Program-made: the position numbers and the translations under genes | Shown here: piece by piece, positions 15,594 through 22,911 of the stretch | Position numbering within the stretch: position 1 is the stretch's first letter | Layout of the letters: each line of letters starts with the position of its first letter | Notes under the pieces: model-generated | Told to the model about the DNA's origin: nothing | Databases searched by the model: none | The model's input: only the letters and a program-made list of their open reading frames with translations | Assembly: GCA_036257595.1 (NCBI GenBank) | Contig: DATAFF010000120.1 | Coordinates: 1-27,596, forward strand | Reading direction: 5' to 3' | Origin: DATAFF01 sp036257595 | GTDB lineage: Bacteria; Pseudomonadota; Alphaproteobacteria; Rhizobiales; Aestuariivirgaceae | Length of the DNA: 27,596 nucleotides

Positions 15594-15600
15594 GGCGACC

Positions 15601-16242
15601 TCAGATCTCTTTGCGGACTTGCTGGATGGCGGCGACAATGTTCGGATAGGCTCCGCACCGGCAGATGTTGCCGCTCATCACCTCTTTGACGTCTGCATCG
15701 TCGGGGCCGCAAGGCTCCTTGAGCAGGGCAACGGCCGACATGATCTGCCCGGAGGTACAGTAGCCGCATTGATAGGCGTCATGGGCGAGGAATGCCGCCT
15801 GCATCGGATGCAGTTTCTCCGGCGTGCCGAGGCCTTCGATCGTGGTGATCTCCTCGCCTTCGTTCATCAAGGCCAAGGTCAAGCAGGAGTTCACCCGCCG
15901 GCCATTGACATGCACCGTGCAGGCACCGCATTGACCGTGATCGCAGCCCTTCTTGGTCCCGGTGAGCGCGACAGTTTCGCGCAGGCAGTCGAGCAGCGTG
16001 GTGCGAGGATCCACCTGAAGCTGGTGCTCCTTGCCATTGATTCGCAAAGTGAGCGGCACCGTGCCGGGCCGCTCGTTCGACGCAAGGTCACCGGCGCCAG
16101 CGCTCTGTGCCATGAGGTCGCGCGTATCGAGTGCAGCGACAACCCCGGCCGTTCCGGAAGTGGCAAGAAAGGTCCGGCGGCTCAAGCCCTGACGCCCGGC
16201 GTCATACTGTCCAGGTTCTCGAGATTTCTGATCCGACATCAT
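15601..16242 (-). CDS. Tat-exported 2Fe-2S subunit (PaoA-like)
   Basis: A 213-residue small subunit with two iron-sulfur clusters. The plant-ferredoxin-type cluster uses Cys100, Cys105, Cys108 and Cys120; the second uses Cys159, Cys162, Cys194 and Cys196 (CGYC...CRC). Ahead of them is a twin-arginine signal: SRRTFLATSG at residues 21-30, followed by an apolar stretch ending near residue 46. The whole heterotrimer is therefore probably folded in the cytoplasm and exported to the periplasm. Two ATG codons are adjacent (16242 and 16239). The GGGGAG ribosome binding site lies 1 base from the first and 4 bases from the second, so translation may really begin at 16239. It is the first gene of the oxidase operon. 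Confidence 0.93.
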   Translation of the reverse strand: MMSDQKSREPGQYDAGRQGLSRRTFLATSGTAGVVAALDTRDLMAQSAGAGDLASNERPGTVPLTLRINGKEHQLQVDPRTTLLDCLRETVALTGTKKGCDHGQCGACTVHVNGRRVNSCLTLALMNEGEEITTIEGLGTPEKLHPMQAAFLAHDAYQCGYCTSGQIMSAVALLKEPCGPDDADVKEVMSGNICRCGAYPNIVAAIQQVRKEI

Positions 16243-16343
16243 TCTCCCCGTCGGTTCTTTCGATCATCCTCTGCCGCGGTTTTTCGGCGGCAGTGTGCAA
16301 GGCTGATCGGGAGCAATGAAAATGGCCTAAGACACAGCAGGTA

Positions 16344-16370
16344 GGAACGACGGGCGCCTGTTCAAGTTCC
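16344..16370. promoter_or_regulatory. symmetrical EcfG-type promoter motif, readable on both strands
   Basis: GGAAC (16344-16348), 17 bases, GTTCC (16366-16370). On the plus strand this is a GGAAC-N17-GTT stress promoter pointing at the YkoP-hpnI-hpnK genes. Because the ends are complementary, the minus strand reads the same GGAAC-N17-GTT and points at the oxidase operon (start 16242). It lies mid-way in the 191-base gap between these divergent units. The base before GTT is A on the plus strand, not the preferred C, and C on the minus strand. The rest of 16243-16433 shows no other clear signal. Confidence 0.5.
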
Positions 16371-16433
16371 AGCCAAGGAGCTCAGCCGCTCCCCACCTGC
16401 TTCATGGCCAAACTTTCCGACGCGATGTAACCA

Positions 16434-17207
16434 ATGTGTGACGCGAGATGGCAGGTCGAAGCCTCTGGATTTGAAGTCAAATCCGGATCAGAATGTGAGA
16501 AGGAGGGCGTGGAGGAGCGCGATTGGAATTTCGTTGCCGTGTCTGGGCAAAGTTACGATAGACCAAGCAAGACTCTGGTTCATTCCGACGAGGCTTCATC
16601 GCGAACGGGCTGGCTGGCGCGGCTTGTTTTCGAACTGGACGCGCGGCTCCGTCGGCGTCTGGGCCTCATCGAATATACCTCGGATCCCGATTGCATATTT
16701 CGCATCGAGCTGCGTCGGCTCGATCATCCGATCACGCTTTCCGACGGGACCGAGCTTCTGCCAGGCGAAGAGATCGTTCAGCTTCATTTCTGGAACGAGC
16801 GCATACCGCGCTATGACGGGGCAGGGGCAAACTTTCAATGGGCGCGGCAGTTCAGCCGCTTGCTCGGTCATTCTCTCCGAGAGCTTTCGTCGTTCCTGTC
16901 GAGACACGATCTCAAAGCTGTGCGAGGCGTGCGCGCGGACGTGGCCCTCGGAACGAGCGAGCATATGGATCAGGTCCTCCGATTCTGTGATCATTTCGGC
17001 TTCAGGCCGCTGCGAAACACCATGCCGGTCACAGCCCGCTCGCTTCTCCACCGGTTCGGCGAGAACATTCTGATCGGCCTGCTCATTCTGGCGCACAATC
17101 GCCGAGCATTCCGCCTGGACTGCTTGCGGCGGAGCAGGGCCGATGTGTTCCTGCCGCGCGCTAAGCTCGATGAACGTTTCGGTCACGGGGGAGCACCGAC
17201 ACGATGA
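16434..17207 (+). CDS. YkoP-like protein
   Basis: A protein of up to 257 residues with a YkoP-type domain covering about residues 60-230. Its marks are LIEYTSDPDCIFRIELRR, then EEIVQLHFWNERI, HSLRELSSFL and a late glycine-phenylalanine turn (HFGFRPL). The function is unknown. In several bacteria YkoP-like genes stand beside family-2 glycosyltransferases, as here, where the stop overlaps the glycosyltransferase start by 4 bases (17204-17207). This suggests a role in the same lipid-glycan step. The start is uncertain. The ATG at 16434 has no ribosome binding site; GTG at 16509 has AAGGAGG just 2 bases before it and would give 232 residues. The first ~50 residues look unlike the rest, so a shorter protein is quite possible. 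Family assignment rests on remembered motif pattern. Confidence 0.7.
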   Translation: MCDARWQVEASGFEVKSGSECEKEGVEERDWNFVAVSGQSYDRPSKTLVHSDEASSRTGWLARLVFELDARLRRRLGLIEYTSDPDCIFRIELRRLDHPITLSDGTELLPGEEIVQLHFWNERIPRYDGAGANFQWARQFSRLLGHSLRELSSFLSRHDLKAVRGVRADVALGTSEHMDQVLRFCDHFGFRPLRNTMPVTARSLLHRFGENILIGLLILAHNRRAFRLDCLRRSRADVFLPRAKLDERFGHGGAPTR

Positions 17208-18337
17208 CTGGCGAGGTGATGGCTGCCGCGTTCCTGGGGCTTTCGATGGTCGGTTGTCTTTACGTGCTCGGCGCGGCGGTGATGACGCTGTGCTTCGAGC
17301 GACGTGACCCGCCATTGCCGTCGCAGGTCGATCCCGTGACGATTCTCAAGCCCCTGTGCGGTGATGAGCCACATCTCTATGAACGGCTGCGCTCTTTCTG
17401 CACCCAGGACTTTCCCGCCCCGGTTCAGGTCGTGCTCGGTGTGCAAGATCTCGAGGACCCGGCGCTTGGACCCGCAATCCGGCTGGCCGCGGCATTCCCG
17501 GATCGGGTAGAGGTCACGAGCGGGGCAAATGAATATGGCTCAAATCGGAAGGTCGCCAACCTGATTGGCATGGCGAGGCTCGCGCGGCACGACATCATCA
17601 TCATATCGGACAGCGATATCGAGGTTGAGCCTGATTTCCTGCTCAGGGTCGTCGGTGCATTGCAGCGCCCCGAAGTCATCGCCGTCACCTGTCTCTATCA
17701 TGGCATCGCAAGGTCGGGCCTATGGAGCCGACTCTTCGCCATGACGATCAGCACGTCATTTCTGCCGAACGTCATCTCCGGGCTGAAGATGGGCTTGGCG
17801 CAGCCCTGCTTCGGATCCACTATCGCCATTCGGCGCCAGACCCTGGGCATGATCGGCGGCCTCGCCGCCTTTGCGGACCAGCTGGCTGACGATTACGCGA
17901 TCGGGATGGCGGTTCGCCGGCTCGGTGTCGTGGCAATTCCAGGCTTCACGGTCGGCCATGCCTGCCATGAGGATAGGCTTGCGAGCCTGTGGCTCCACGA
18001 ATTGCGATGGGCACGGACCGTCCGCGCGGTAGATCCCATCGGCTTTGCCGGGACGATCATCACCCATCCGCTGGCGCTGGCGCTCCTCGGCGCCCTGTTC
18101 ACCGCTCAGGCGCTCTGGCTGGTGGCGGGAGCGTTGGCATGCGAATTTGTGCTTTGTCTTGCCGTCGAGCGCAGGTTCAAGCTGCCGTCGCATGCCTATT
18201 GGATGATCCCGTTACGCGATCTCCTGTCCTTTACAGTTTACATTTCGAGTTTCGCCGGCCGAACCGTACATTGGCGCGATCAGGATTATCATGTCGCCGA
18301 GCGCGGAACACTTCGGACCGAAAAGGCAGCGCGATGA
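17204..18337 (+). CDS. hpnI: family-2 glycosyltransferase, HpnI-type (ceramide glucosyltransferase-like)
   Basis: A 377-residue membrane glycosyltransferase. It has an N-terminal transmembrane segment (about residues 7-30), a GT2 catalytic domain, and two or three C-terminal hydrophobic segments (IIIT...ALALLGALFTAQALWLVAGALA). The catalytic motifs follow the ceramide-glucosyltransferase pattern D,D,D,(Q/R)xxRW: Asp136 and Asp138 (SDSDIEVEPDF), Asp229-Asp230 (DDYAIG), and HELRW at 265-269, where His replaces the usual Gln/Arg. HpnI is known to transfer N-acetylglucosamine to bacteriohopanetetrol, which the HpnK-type deacetylase then processes. Here the two genes overlap (18334-18337), supporting the same pair. 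The acceptor in this organism could be a hopanoid or another lipid; no other hopanoid gene is in the window. Confidence 0.85.
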   Translation: MTGEVMAAAFLGLSMVGCLYVLGAAVMTLCFERRDPPLPSQVDPVTILKPLCGDEPHLYERLRSFCTQDFPAPVQVVLGVQDLEDPALGPAIRLAAAFPDRVEVTSGANEYGSNRKVANLIGMARLARHDIIIISDSDIEVEPDFLLRVVGALQRPEVIAVTCLYHGIARSGLWSRLFAMTISTSFLPNVISGLKMGLAQPCFGSTIAIRRQTLGMIGGLAAFADQLADDYAIGMAVRRLGVVAIPGFTVGHACHEDRLASLWLHELRWARTVRAVDPIGFAGTIITHPLALALLGALFTAQALWLVAGALACEFVLCLAVERRFKLPSHAYWMIPLRDLLSFTVYISSFAGRTVHWRDQDYHVAERGTLRTEKAAR

Positions 18338-19182
18338 TGCCGGTCACAGGCAGGCTCATCGTCACAGCAGACGATTTCGGGCTTGCACCGGAGGTCAATG
18401 AAGCCGTCGAGCAGGCGCACCGATCAGGTGTTCTGACCGCTGCCAGCCTCATGGTGGCAGGATCGGCGGCCGCAGATGCGGTAAGGCGAGCCAGAGCAAT
18501 GCCGCAATTGCGCATCGGCCTGCACCTGGTTCTGGTGGAAGGTCGGGCGGTCCTCGAGCCGTGGCAGCTCAGCGAGTTGATCGGCAGAGATGGCCAGTTG
18601 CGAACCGACATGCTCCGCCTGGCCATCCATCTGGCCATGAACAGAGCCGCGCGACGAGAGCTGCTTTGCGAAATCAAGGCACAGTTCGAATCCTATCGGC
18701 GCTCGGGGCTCGCTCTCGACCATGTCAATGCTCACAAGCATTTTCAATTGCACCCGGTCGTGTTCGAGATGATCGCCGCCGTCGGACGGCAATATGGCAT
18801 GCAGGCGGTGCGGGTGCCGGTCGAGCCCTACAGCAAAGGTCTGCCGCTTTCGCGGCTCGACATGGCGGAGCTTCTCCTCCGGCAATGGGCATCGATCATG
18901 CGCGTGCGCGCTCGGGCAATCGGCTTTGTGGTGCCGGATGCCGTTTATGGGCTCAGATGGTCCGGCGCCATGACCGAGCCGCGAATCCTGACCGTGCTTC
19001 GCTCGTTGCCGGAAGGAATCGTGGAGATCTACACCCACCCTGCAACACGGGATGAATTCTGTGGGCATGCCGCCGACTACAATTATACGAGTGAATTGGC
19101 GGCCCTGTGCCACCCTGAAGTCAGATCAGCGGTGAAAATGTCCAGGCATGTCACCGGTGGTTACTCGGATTGTTTGCAGTGA
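18334..19182 (+). CDS. hpnK: HpnK/ChbG (YdjC)-family carbohydrate deacetylase
   Basis: A 282-residue member of the YdjC/ChbG family, which removes acetyl groups from N-acetylated sugars with a divalent metal. Likely metal and catalytic residues are Asp13/Asp14 in VTADDFGLAP, His64 in IGLHLVL, and His130/His134 in DHVNAHKHFQLHP, with YTHPA near residue 234. The frame is open far upstream, but the ATG at 18334 overlaps the glycosyltransferase stop (ATGATG; the second ATG at 18337 is also possible) and begins exactly at the domain. In hopanoid synthesis HpnK deacetylates the GlcNAc added by HpnI, giving glucosamine. The radical-SAM enzyme HpnJ, which normally acts next to form the cyclitol ether, is not in the window. 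Confidence 0.87.
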   Translation: MMPVTGRLIVTADDFGLAPEVNEAVEQAHRSGVLTAASLMVAGSAAADAVRRARAMPQLRIGLHLVLVEGRAVLEPWQLSELIGRDGQLRTDMLRLAIHLAMNRAARRELLCEIKAQFESYRRSGLALDHVNAHKHFQLHPVVFEMIAAVGRQYGMQAVRVPVEPYSKGLPLSRLDMAELLLRQWASIMRVRARAIGFVVPDAVYGLRWSGAMTEPRILTVLRSLPEGIVEIYTHPATRDEFCGHAADYNYTSELAALCHPEVRSAVKMSRHVTGGYSDCLQ

Positions 19183-19186
19183 GACC

Positions 19187-19732
19187 ATGAACGGATCCTC
19201 ATCGCGGTTGTGTCGCTTTCGAGAAGCCCAAGCTTCGCTCCATTCGGGATTCGCGTCCGCACTGGCCGAGATTCAATCGGGTCGAAAACGTGGACATTGG
19301 ATCTGGTACGTTTTTCCTCAAATCAGCGGCCTGGGCTCGTCCGAACTCTCACGCAAGTTTGCCATCGAGAACGAGGATGAAGCCGCGGCGTTTCTGCGGG
19401 ATCGCGCGCTGCGGTCGCGATTGTCGACCATCGCCAATGCGCTTGTCGGACAAATCAAGGGCGATGCCGCGCTCCCGTTGCGGACAGTCATGAATTCCGA
19501 GATCGACGCGAGGAAAGTCGTATCGTCGCTGACCCTCTTTCGCCATGTCGCCAGGACCCTGTGTGAAAGCGAATCCTCTGACGTGTACGGCCCGATCGCT
19601 ACTGTCGCAGAAGAAATTCTTGCGATTGCAGCATCGCAGGGATATCCGCCTTGCGAACTCACTTTGCGACGCCTTCGACACGGACAGCAGAGCTCGGAGC
19701 ACAATCGAACCGGATCGGGATCGATCAATTGA
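19187..19732 (+). CDS. DUF1810 protein
   Basis: A 181-residue soluble protein of the DUF1810 family. The family hallmark is GRKRGHWIWYVFPQISGLG (about residues 31-49), followed by the usual alternation of short helices (KFAIENEDEAAAFLRD; LRSRLSTIANAL). The biochemical function is unknown. Members are usually about 140-150 residues, and this one carries a ~35-residue C-terminal tail (LTLRRLRHGQQSSEHNRTG) that may be unstructured. The ATG at 19187 lies 4 bases after the HpnK stop; the frame extends back to 19148 inside hpnK. The tight spacing suggests one transcript with the glycolipid genes, though a functional link is not established. It overlaps the next gene's TTG start. Confidence 0.85.
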   Translation: MNGSSSRLCRFREAQASLHSGFASALAEIQSGRKRGHWIWYVFPQISGLGSSELSRKFAIENEDEAAAFLRDRALRSRLSTIANALVGQIKGDAALPLRTVMNSEIDARKVVSSLTLFRHVARTLCESESSDVYGPIATVAEEILAIAASQGYPPCELTLRRLRHGQQSSEHNRTGSGSIN

Positions 19733-20445
19733 ACAGACGTCCCATATTCATGGTCAGTCTGCTGATCAGTCTGGTGATGGCCGTTGCGGCCAGCAAATTG
19801 TTGGCCGCTGGCCCGGGAGCCGAACGCCCAGAGTTGGATCTGGCGTTGGTCTTGGGCGTCGATTGCTCCTACAGCGTTGATGCCGTCGAGTTCGGCCTGC
19901 AGATGCAGGGCCTGGCTCAGGCATTTCGGCGCAGCGACATTCACGAGGCGATACGCAGAGGCGCAAAGGGAAAGATCGCGGTGATTGTCATGGAATGGTC
20001 AGATGAGAACAAGCAACAGGTGCTTGGATCCTGGACCGTTCTCGACACTCCAGCGAGCGCACTGGCCTTCGCCGAGCACATTGCCGGTTCCGGACGCGAG
20101 CTGGCGCCGGGCAGCACTGCCATCGGTGATGCATTGCGCTTTGCTGCCTCGGTCCTTGTGACGGCCCCATTCCAGGTGGACCGCAGAGTGGTCGATATTT
20201 CGTCAGACGGTTACAACAACAGCGGCGATCCCGTTACGATTGCCCGTGACGAAGTGGTCGCCAGAGGCATCACGATCAATGGCTTGCCGATCCTGAACGA
20301 ATTTCCCACCCTTGATCGTTATTTCAAGCAGCAGGTCATTGGCGGTCCCAACCACTTCATGATCTCGGTCCGCGACTACGATACGTTCGGAAGTGCGATC
20401 GCCCGCAAGCTCTTGCAGGAAATCACAGGGCCAGGCGTCTCTTGA
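19729..20445 (+). CDS. exported DUF1194 (VWA-like) protein
   Basis: A DUF1194 protein of about 238 residues, related to von Willebrand A domains. The metal-ion-dependent adhesion motif is D45-x-S47-x-S49 (GVDCSYSVD), and a later Ser/Asp-rich stretch (DISSDGYNNSGD) fits the second half of the site. An N-terminal signal peptide is present. I favour the TTG at 19729, which overlaps the DUF1810 stop and supplies the basic n-region (MNRRPIF) before the hydrophobic core LLISLVMAVAASKLL. ATG 19750 (MVSLLISL) is the alternative and lacks both basic residues and a clear ribosome binding site. The mature protein should be periplasmic and bind a ligand through a divalent metal. Its partner and function are unknown. 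Confidence 0.82.
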   Translation: MNRRPIFMVSLLISLVMAVAASKLLAAGPGAERPELDLALVLGVDCSYSVDAVEFGLQMQGLAQAFRRSDIHEAIRRGAKGKIAVIVMEWSDENKQQVLGSWTVLDTPASALAFAEHIAGSGRELAPGSTAIGDALRFAASVLVTAPFQVDRRVVDISSDGYNNSGDPVTIARDEVVARGITINGLPILNEFPTLDRYFKQQVIGGPNHFMISVRDYDTFGSAIARKLLQEITGPGVS

Positions 20446-20490
20446 TGGCTTTCCAGGGCAGGGGCCGGGAGCTTGGGCAAAGCCTGATCG

Positions 20491-22833
20491 TCAGAGGCGG
20501 ACCGCCCTCAATCGCAGGGCGTTGCCGACGACGCTCACGGAGCTTAGTGCCATCGCGGCGGCGGCGATCGCCGGTGAGAGCAGAATGCCGGCTACCGGAT
20601 AGAGCGCGCCCGCCGCGATGGGCACGCCTGCTGCGTTGTAGACGAACGCAAAGAACAGGTTCTGCCGGATATTACTCATGGTTGCTCGAGAGAGACGTCG
20701 TGCCCGGACGATTCCGTTTAGATCGCCCTTGAGCAGCGTGATGCCGGCACTCTCGATGGCAACATCGGTACCGGTGCCCATGGCAATGCCGACGTCGGCC
20801 GCGGCAAGGGCTGGCGCGTCATTGACGCCATCACCCGCCATGGCGACGACTCTGCCCATGCTTCTGTAACGCGATACGACGTCGGCCTTTTGGTCCGGCA
20901 GCACCTCGGCCTCCACCACCGTAATCCCAAGTTGCCGTGCGATCGCCATGGCGGTGGCTCGATTGTCGCCGGTCAGCATCACGATGTCGATCGCGTCGGC
21001 CGTGAGTGTCCGCAACGCCTCGGACGTCGATGGCTTGATCGGATCGGCGATGGCAACCACCCCTGCCAGCCTGCCGTCGATCGCGACAAAGATCACTGTC
21101 GCGCCGTCCTGCCGCAGCGCATCCGCCTTGCTTGCCAGCGCTTCGGCCGCAACGCCCAGCTGCTGCATGAACGGTCCCGTGCCGAGCGCGATCCGCTTGC
21201 CCTCGACCGTGCCGACGGCACCTCTTCCGGTGGGTGCGTCGAAGTCCGATACCGGTGTCAGCCGCAGGTTCCGCCCCTGCGCGGCCTGGACGATGGCGAG
21301 GGCAAGAGGGTGCTCGCTTGCCTGCTCGACGCTGGCCGCAAGTCGCAGGATCTCGTCCTGGTCGTGGTCTGCGGTTGCGACGGTAGCCGTCACGGCGGGC
21401 TTGCCCGCGGTGAGCGTGCCGGTCTTGTCGACGATCAGCGTGTCGACCTTCTCCATCCGCTCCAGAGCCTCGGCATTCTTGATCAGCACGCCGACCTGGG
21501 CGCCGCGTCCGACCCCGACCATGATCGACATCGGCGTGGCGAGACCCAGGGCACACGGACAGGCGATGATCAGCACGCTCACCGCAACGACCAGAGCGTA
21601 GCTGAGGGGCGGTTCGGGCCCAAACATGGCCCAGGCGATGAACGCGATCACCGCAACCGCAATCACCGCAGGCACGAACCAGGCTGCCACCTGATCGGCG
21701 AGACGCTGGATCGGCGCCCGGCTGCGCTGCGCCTCCGCTACCATCTGGACGATCCGCGCCAGCATGGTGTCGCGCCCGACCTTCTCGGCCCGCATGAGAA
21801 AACTGCCGGTGCCGTTCAGCGTGCCGCCAATGACCTTGGTGCCCGGCTCCTTGTCCACCGGCATCGACTCGCCGGTCACCATCGACTCGTCCAAGGCCGC
21901 TCGGCCCTCGATCACCGCGCCATCGACCGGCACCTTTTCGCCGGGCCGAACCCTGAGCACATCGCCGACCGCAATCCGATCAAGCTCGACCTCCTCATCG
22001 GTTCCATCAGCCCCGACCCGACGGGCCGTCGGCGGTGCGAGATTGAGCAGCGCCCGGATCGCTCCCGAGGTGCGCTCGCGTGCCTTGAGCTCGAGGACCT
22101 GGCCGAGCAGCACCAGAACGGTGATGACTGCCGCCGGCTCGAAATAGACCGGCACGGCTCCGTCATGCTCGCGGAAGCCGGGTGGAAATGCGTCCGGAAA
22201 CAGAGTGGCCGCAACACTGTAGAGCCACGCCACGCCGGTCCCCATGGCGATCAGGGTGAACATGTTGAGGTTTCGCGTGACGAGGGATTGCCAGCCCCGA
22301 ACGAAGAACGGCCATCCTGCCCAGAGGACCACCGGCGTTGCGAAGAACAGCAGGAGCCAGTTGGCGGTTTGCCGATCGATGAACCGGTCAAGGCCCAGGA
22401 GATGGCTTCCCATGTCGAGCACCAGCACCGGCACGGTGAGCACAAGACCGATCCAGAAGCGGCGGGTCATGTCGACGAGCTCGGGATTCGGACCGCGCTC
22501 GATCTCGACCAGCACAGGCTCCAGAGCCATGCCACAGATCGGGCAACTTCCCGGACCGATCTGCCGGATCTCGGGGTGCATCGGGCAGGTGTAGACCGTA
22601 CCCTCCGGCACCGGAGCCGGAGCTTCTCGTTCTTTGGACGCGAGATAGCGCTCGGGGTCGGCGAGAAACTTGGCTCGGCATCCCGCCGAGCAGAAATAAT
22701 AGGGACGCCCCGCATGGTCCGCCCGGTGCTTGGCGGTATGGGGATCGACCGTCATGCCGCAAACCGGATCGGTTGCGAGATTGCCGCCCGGCGCTGGACT
22801 TGGAGGGTGATGATGACTGTGGGAGTGGGCCAT
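20491..22833 (-). CDS. copA: copper-exporting P1B-type ATPase (CopA-type)
   Basis: A 780-residue copper pump. The N-terminus is His-rich (HSHSHHH at residues 3-9). It then has a YHS metal-binding domain (22-65, DPVCGMTVD... CSAGC) and a zinc-ribbon-like YTCPMHPE domain (about 79-105). It lacks the classical GMxCxxC HMA domains. The catalytic parts are all present: TGES actuator loop, CPCALGLATP in TM6 (about 424), DKTGTLT phosphorylation site (about 467), SEHPLA, and GDGVNDAPAL (about 663). The late membrane helices carry YNAAGVP and MALSSVSVVGNALRL, the P1B-1 signature for Cu(I)/Ag(I). It diverges from the CueR-type regulator across the CueR operator (22875-22895). With this signature and operator, copper export is the firm call. 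Confidence 0.96.
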   Translation of the reverse strand: MAHSHSHHHPPSPAPGGNLATDPVCGMTVDPHTAKHRADHAGRPYYFCSAGCRAKFLADPERYLASKEREAPAPVPEGTVYTCPMHPEIRQIGPGSCPICGMALEPVLVEIERGPNPELVDMTRRFWIGLVLTVPVLVLDMGSHLLGLDRFIDRQTANWLLLFFATPVVLWAGWPFFVRGWQSLVTRNLNMFTLIAMGTGVAWLYSVAATLFPDAFPPGFREHDGAVPVYFEPAAVITVLVLLGQVLELKARERTSGAIRALLNLAPPTARRVGADGTDEEVELDRIAVGDVLRVRPGEKVPVDGAVIEGRAALDESMVTGESMPVDKEPGTKVIGGTLNGTGSFLMRAEKVGRDTMLARIVQMVAEAQRSRAPIQRLADQVAAWFVPAVIAVAVIAFIAWAMFGPEPPLSYALVVAVSVLIIACPCALGLATPMSIMVGVGRGAQVGVLIKNAEALERMEKVDTLIVDKTGTLTAGKPAVTATVATADHDQDEILRLAASVEQASEHPLALAIVQAAQGRNLRLTPVSDFDAPTGRGAVGTVEGKRIALGTGPFMQQLGVAAEALASKADALRQDGATVIFVAIDGRLAGVVAIADPIKPSTSEALRTLTADAIDIVMLTGDNRATAMAIARQLGITVVEAEVLPDQKADVVSRYRSMGRVVAMAGDGVNDAPALAAADVGIAMGTGTDVAIESAGITLLKGDLNGIVRARRLSRATMSNIRQNLFFAFVYNAAGVPIAAGALYPVAGILLSPAIAAAAMALSSVSVVGNALRLRAVRL

Positions 22834-22848
22834 CGGCGCCTCCGAAGC

Positions 22849-22877
22849 TTGAACATCGACGACCCGTCATGTAAACC
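22849..22877 (+). promoter_or_regulatory. candidate cueR promoter overlapping the operator
   Basis: TTGAAC (22849-22854), 17 bases, TAAACC (22872-22877). The -10 element runs into the left half of the CueR operator, so the regulator could control its own expression. The -10 match is weak (3 of 6), so this is a modest call. Expected start of transcription is near 22884. Confidence 0.4.
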
Positions 22878-22898
22878 TTCCCACCGTTGGAAGGTCAA
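22868..22898 (-). promoter_or_regulatory. CueR-controlled copA promoter with 19-base spacer
   Basis: On the minus strand TTGACC (-35, 22898-22893), a 19-base spacer, and TACATG (-10, 22873-22868). The over-long 19-base spacer is the classical mark of MerR-family promoters, which the activator under-twists. The layout matches that of E. coli copA. Transcription would begin near 22861, about 28 bases before the ATPase start at 22833. Confidence 0.85.
22875..22895. promoter_or_regulatory. CueR operator
   Basis: A 21-base interrupted palindrome with perfect arms ACCTTCC-N7-GGAAGGT (22875-22881 and 22889-22895). This is the standard CueR binding site. It sits between the -35 and -10 of the ATPase promoter. 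Confidence 0.9.
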
Positions 22899-22911
22899 GG
22901 GTGCAAGGCCA

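Noticed and set aside
20890..22911. About 2 kb of open plus-strand frame running from inside the copper ATPase region into cueR
   Set aside because: Only the part from 22912 encodes the MerR-family protein. The rest is the complement of the ATPase gene.
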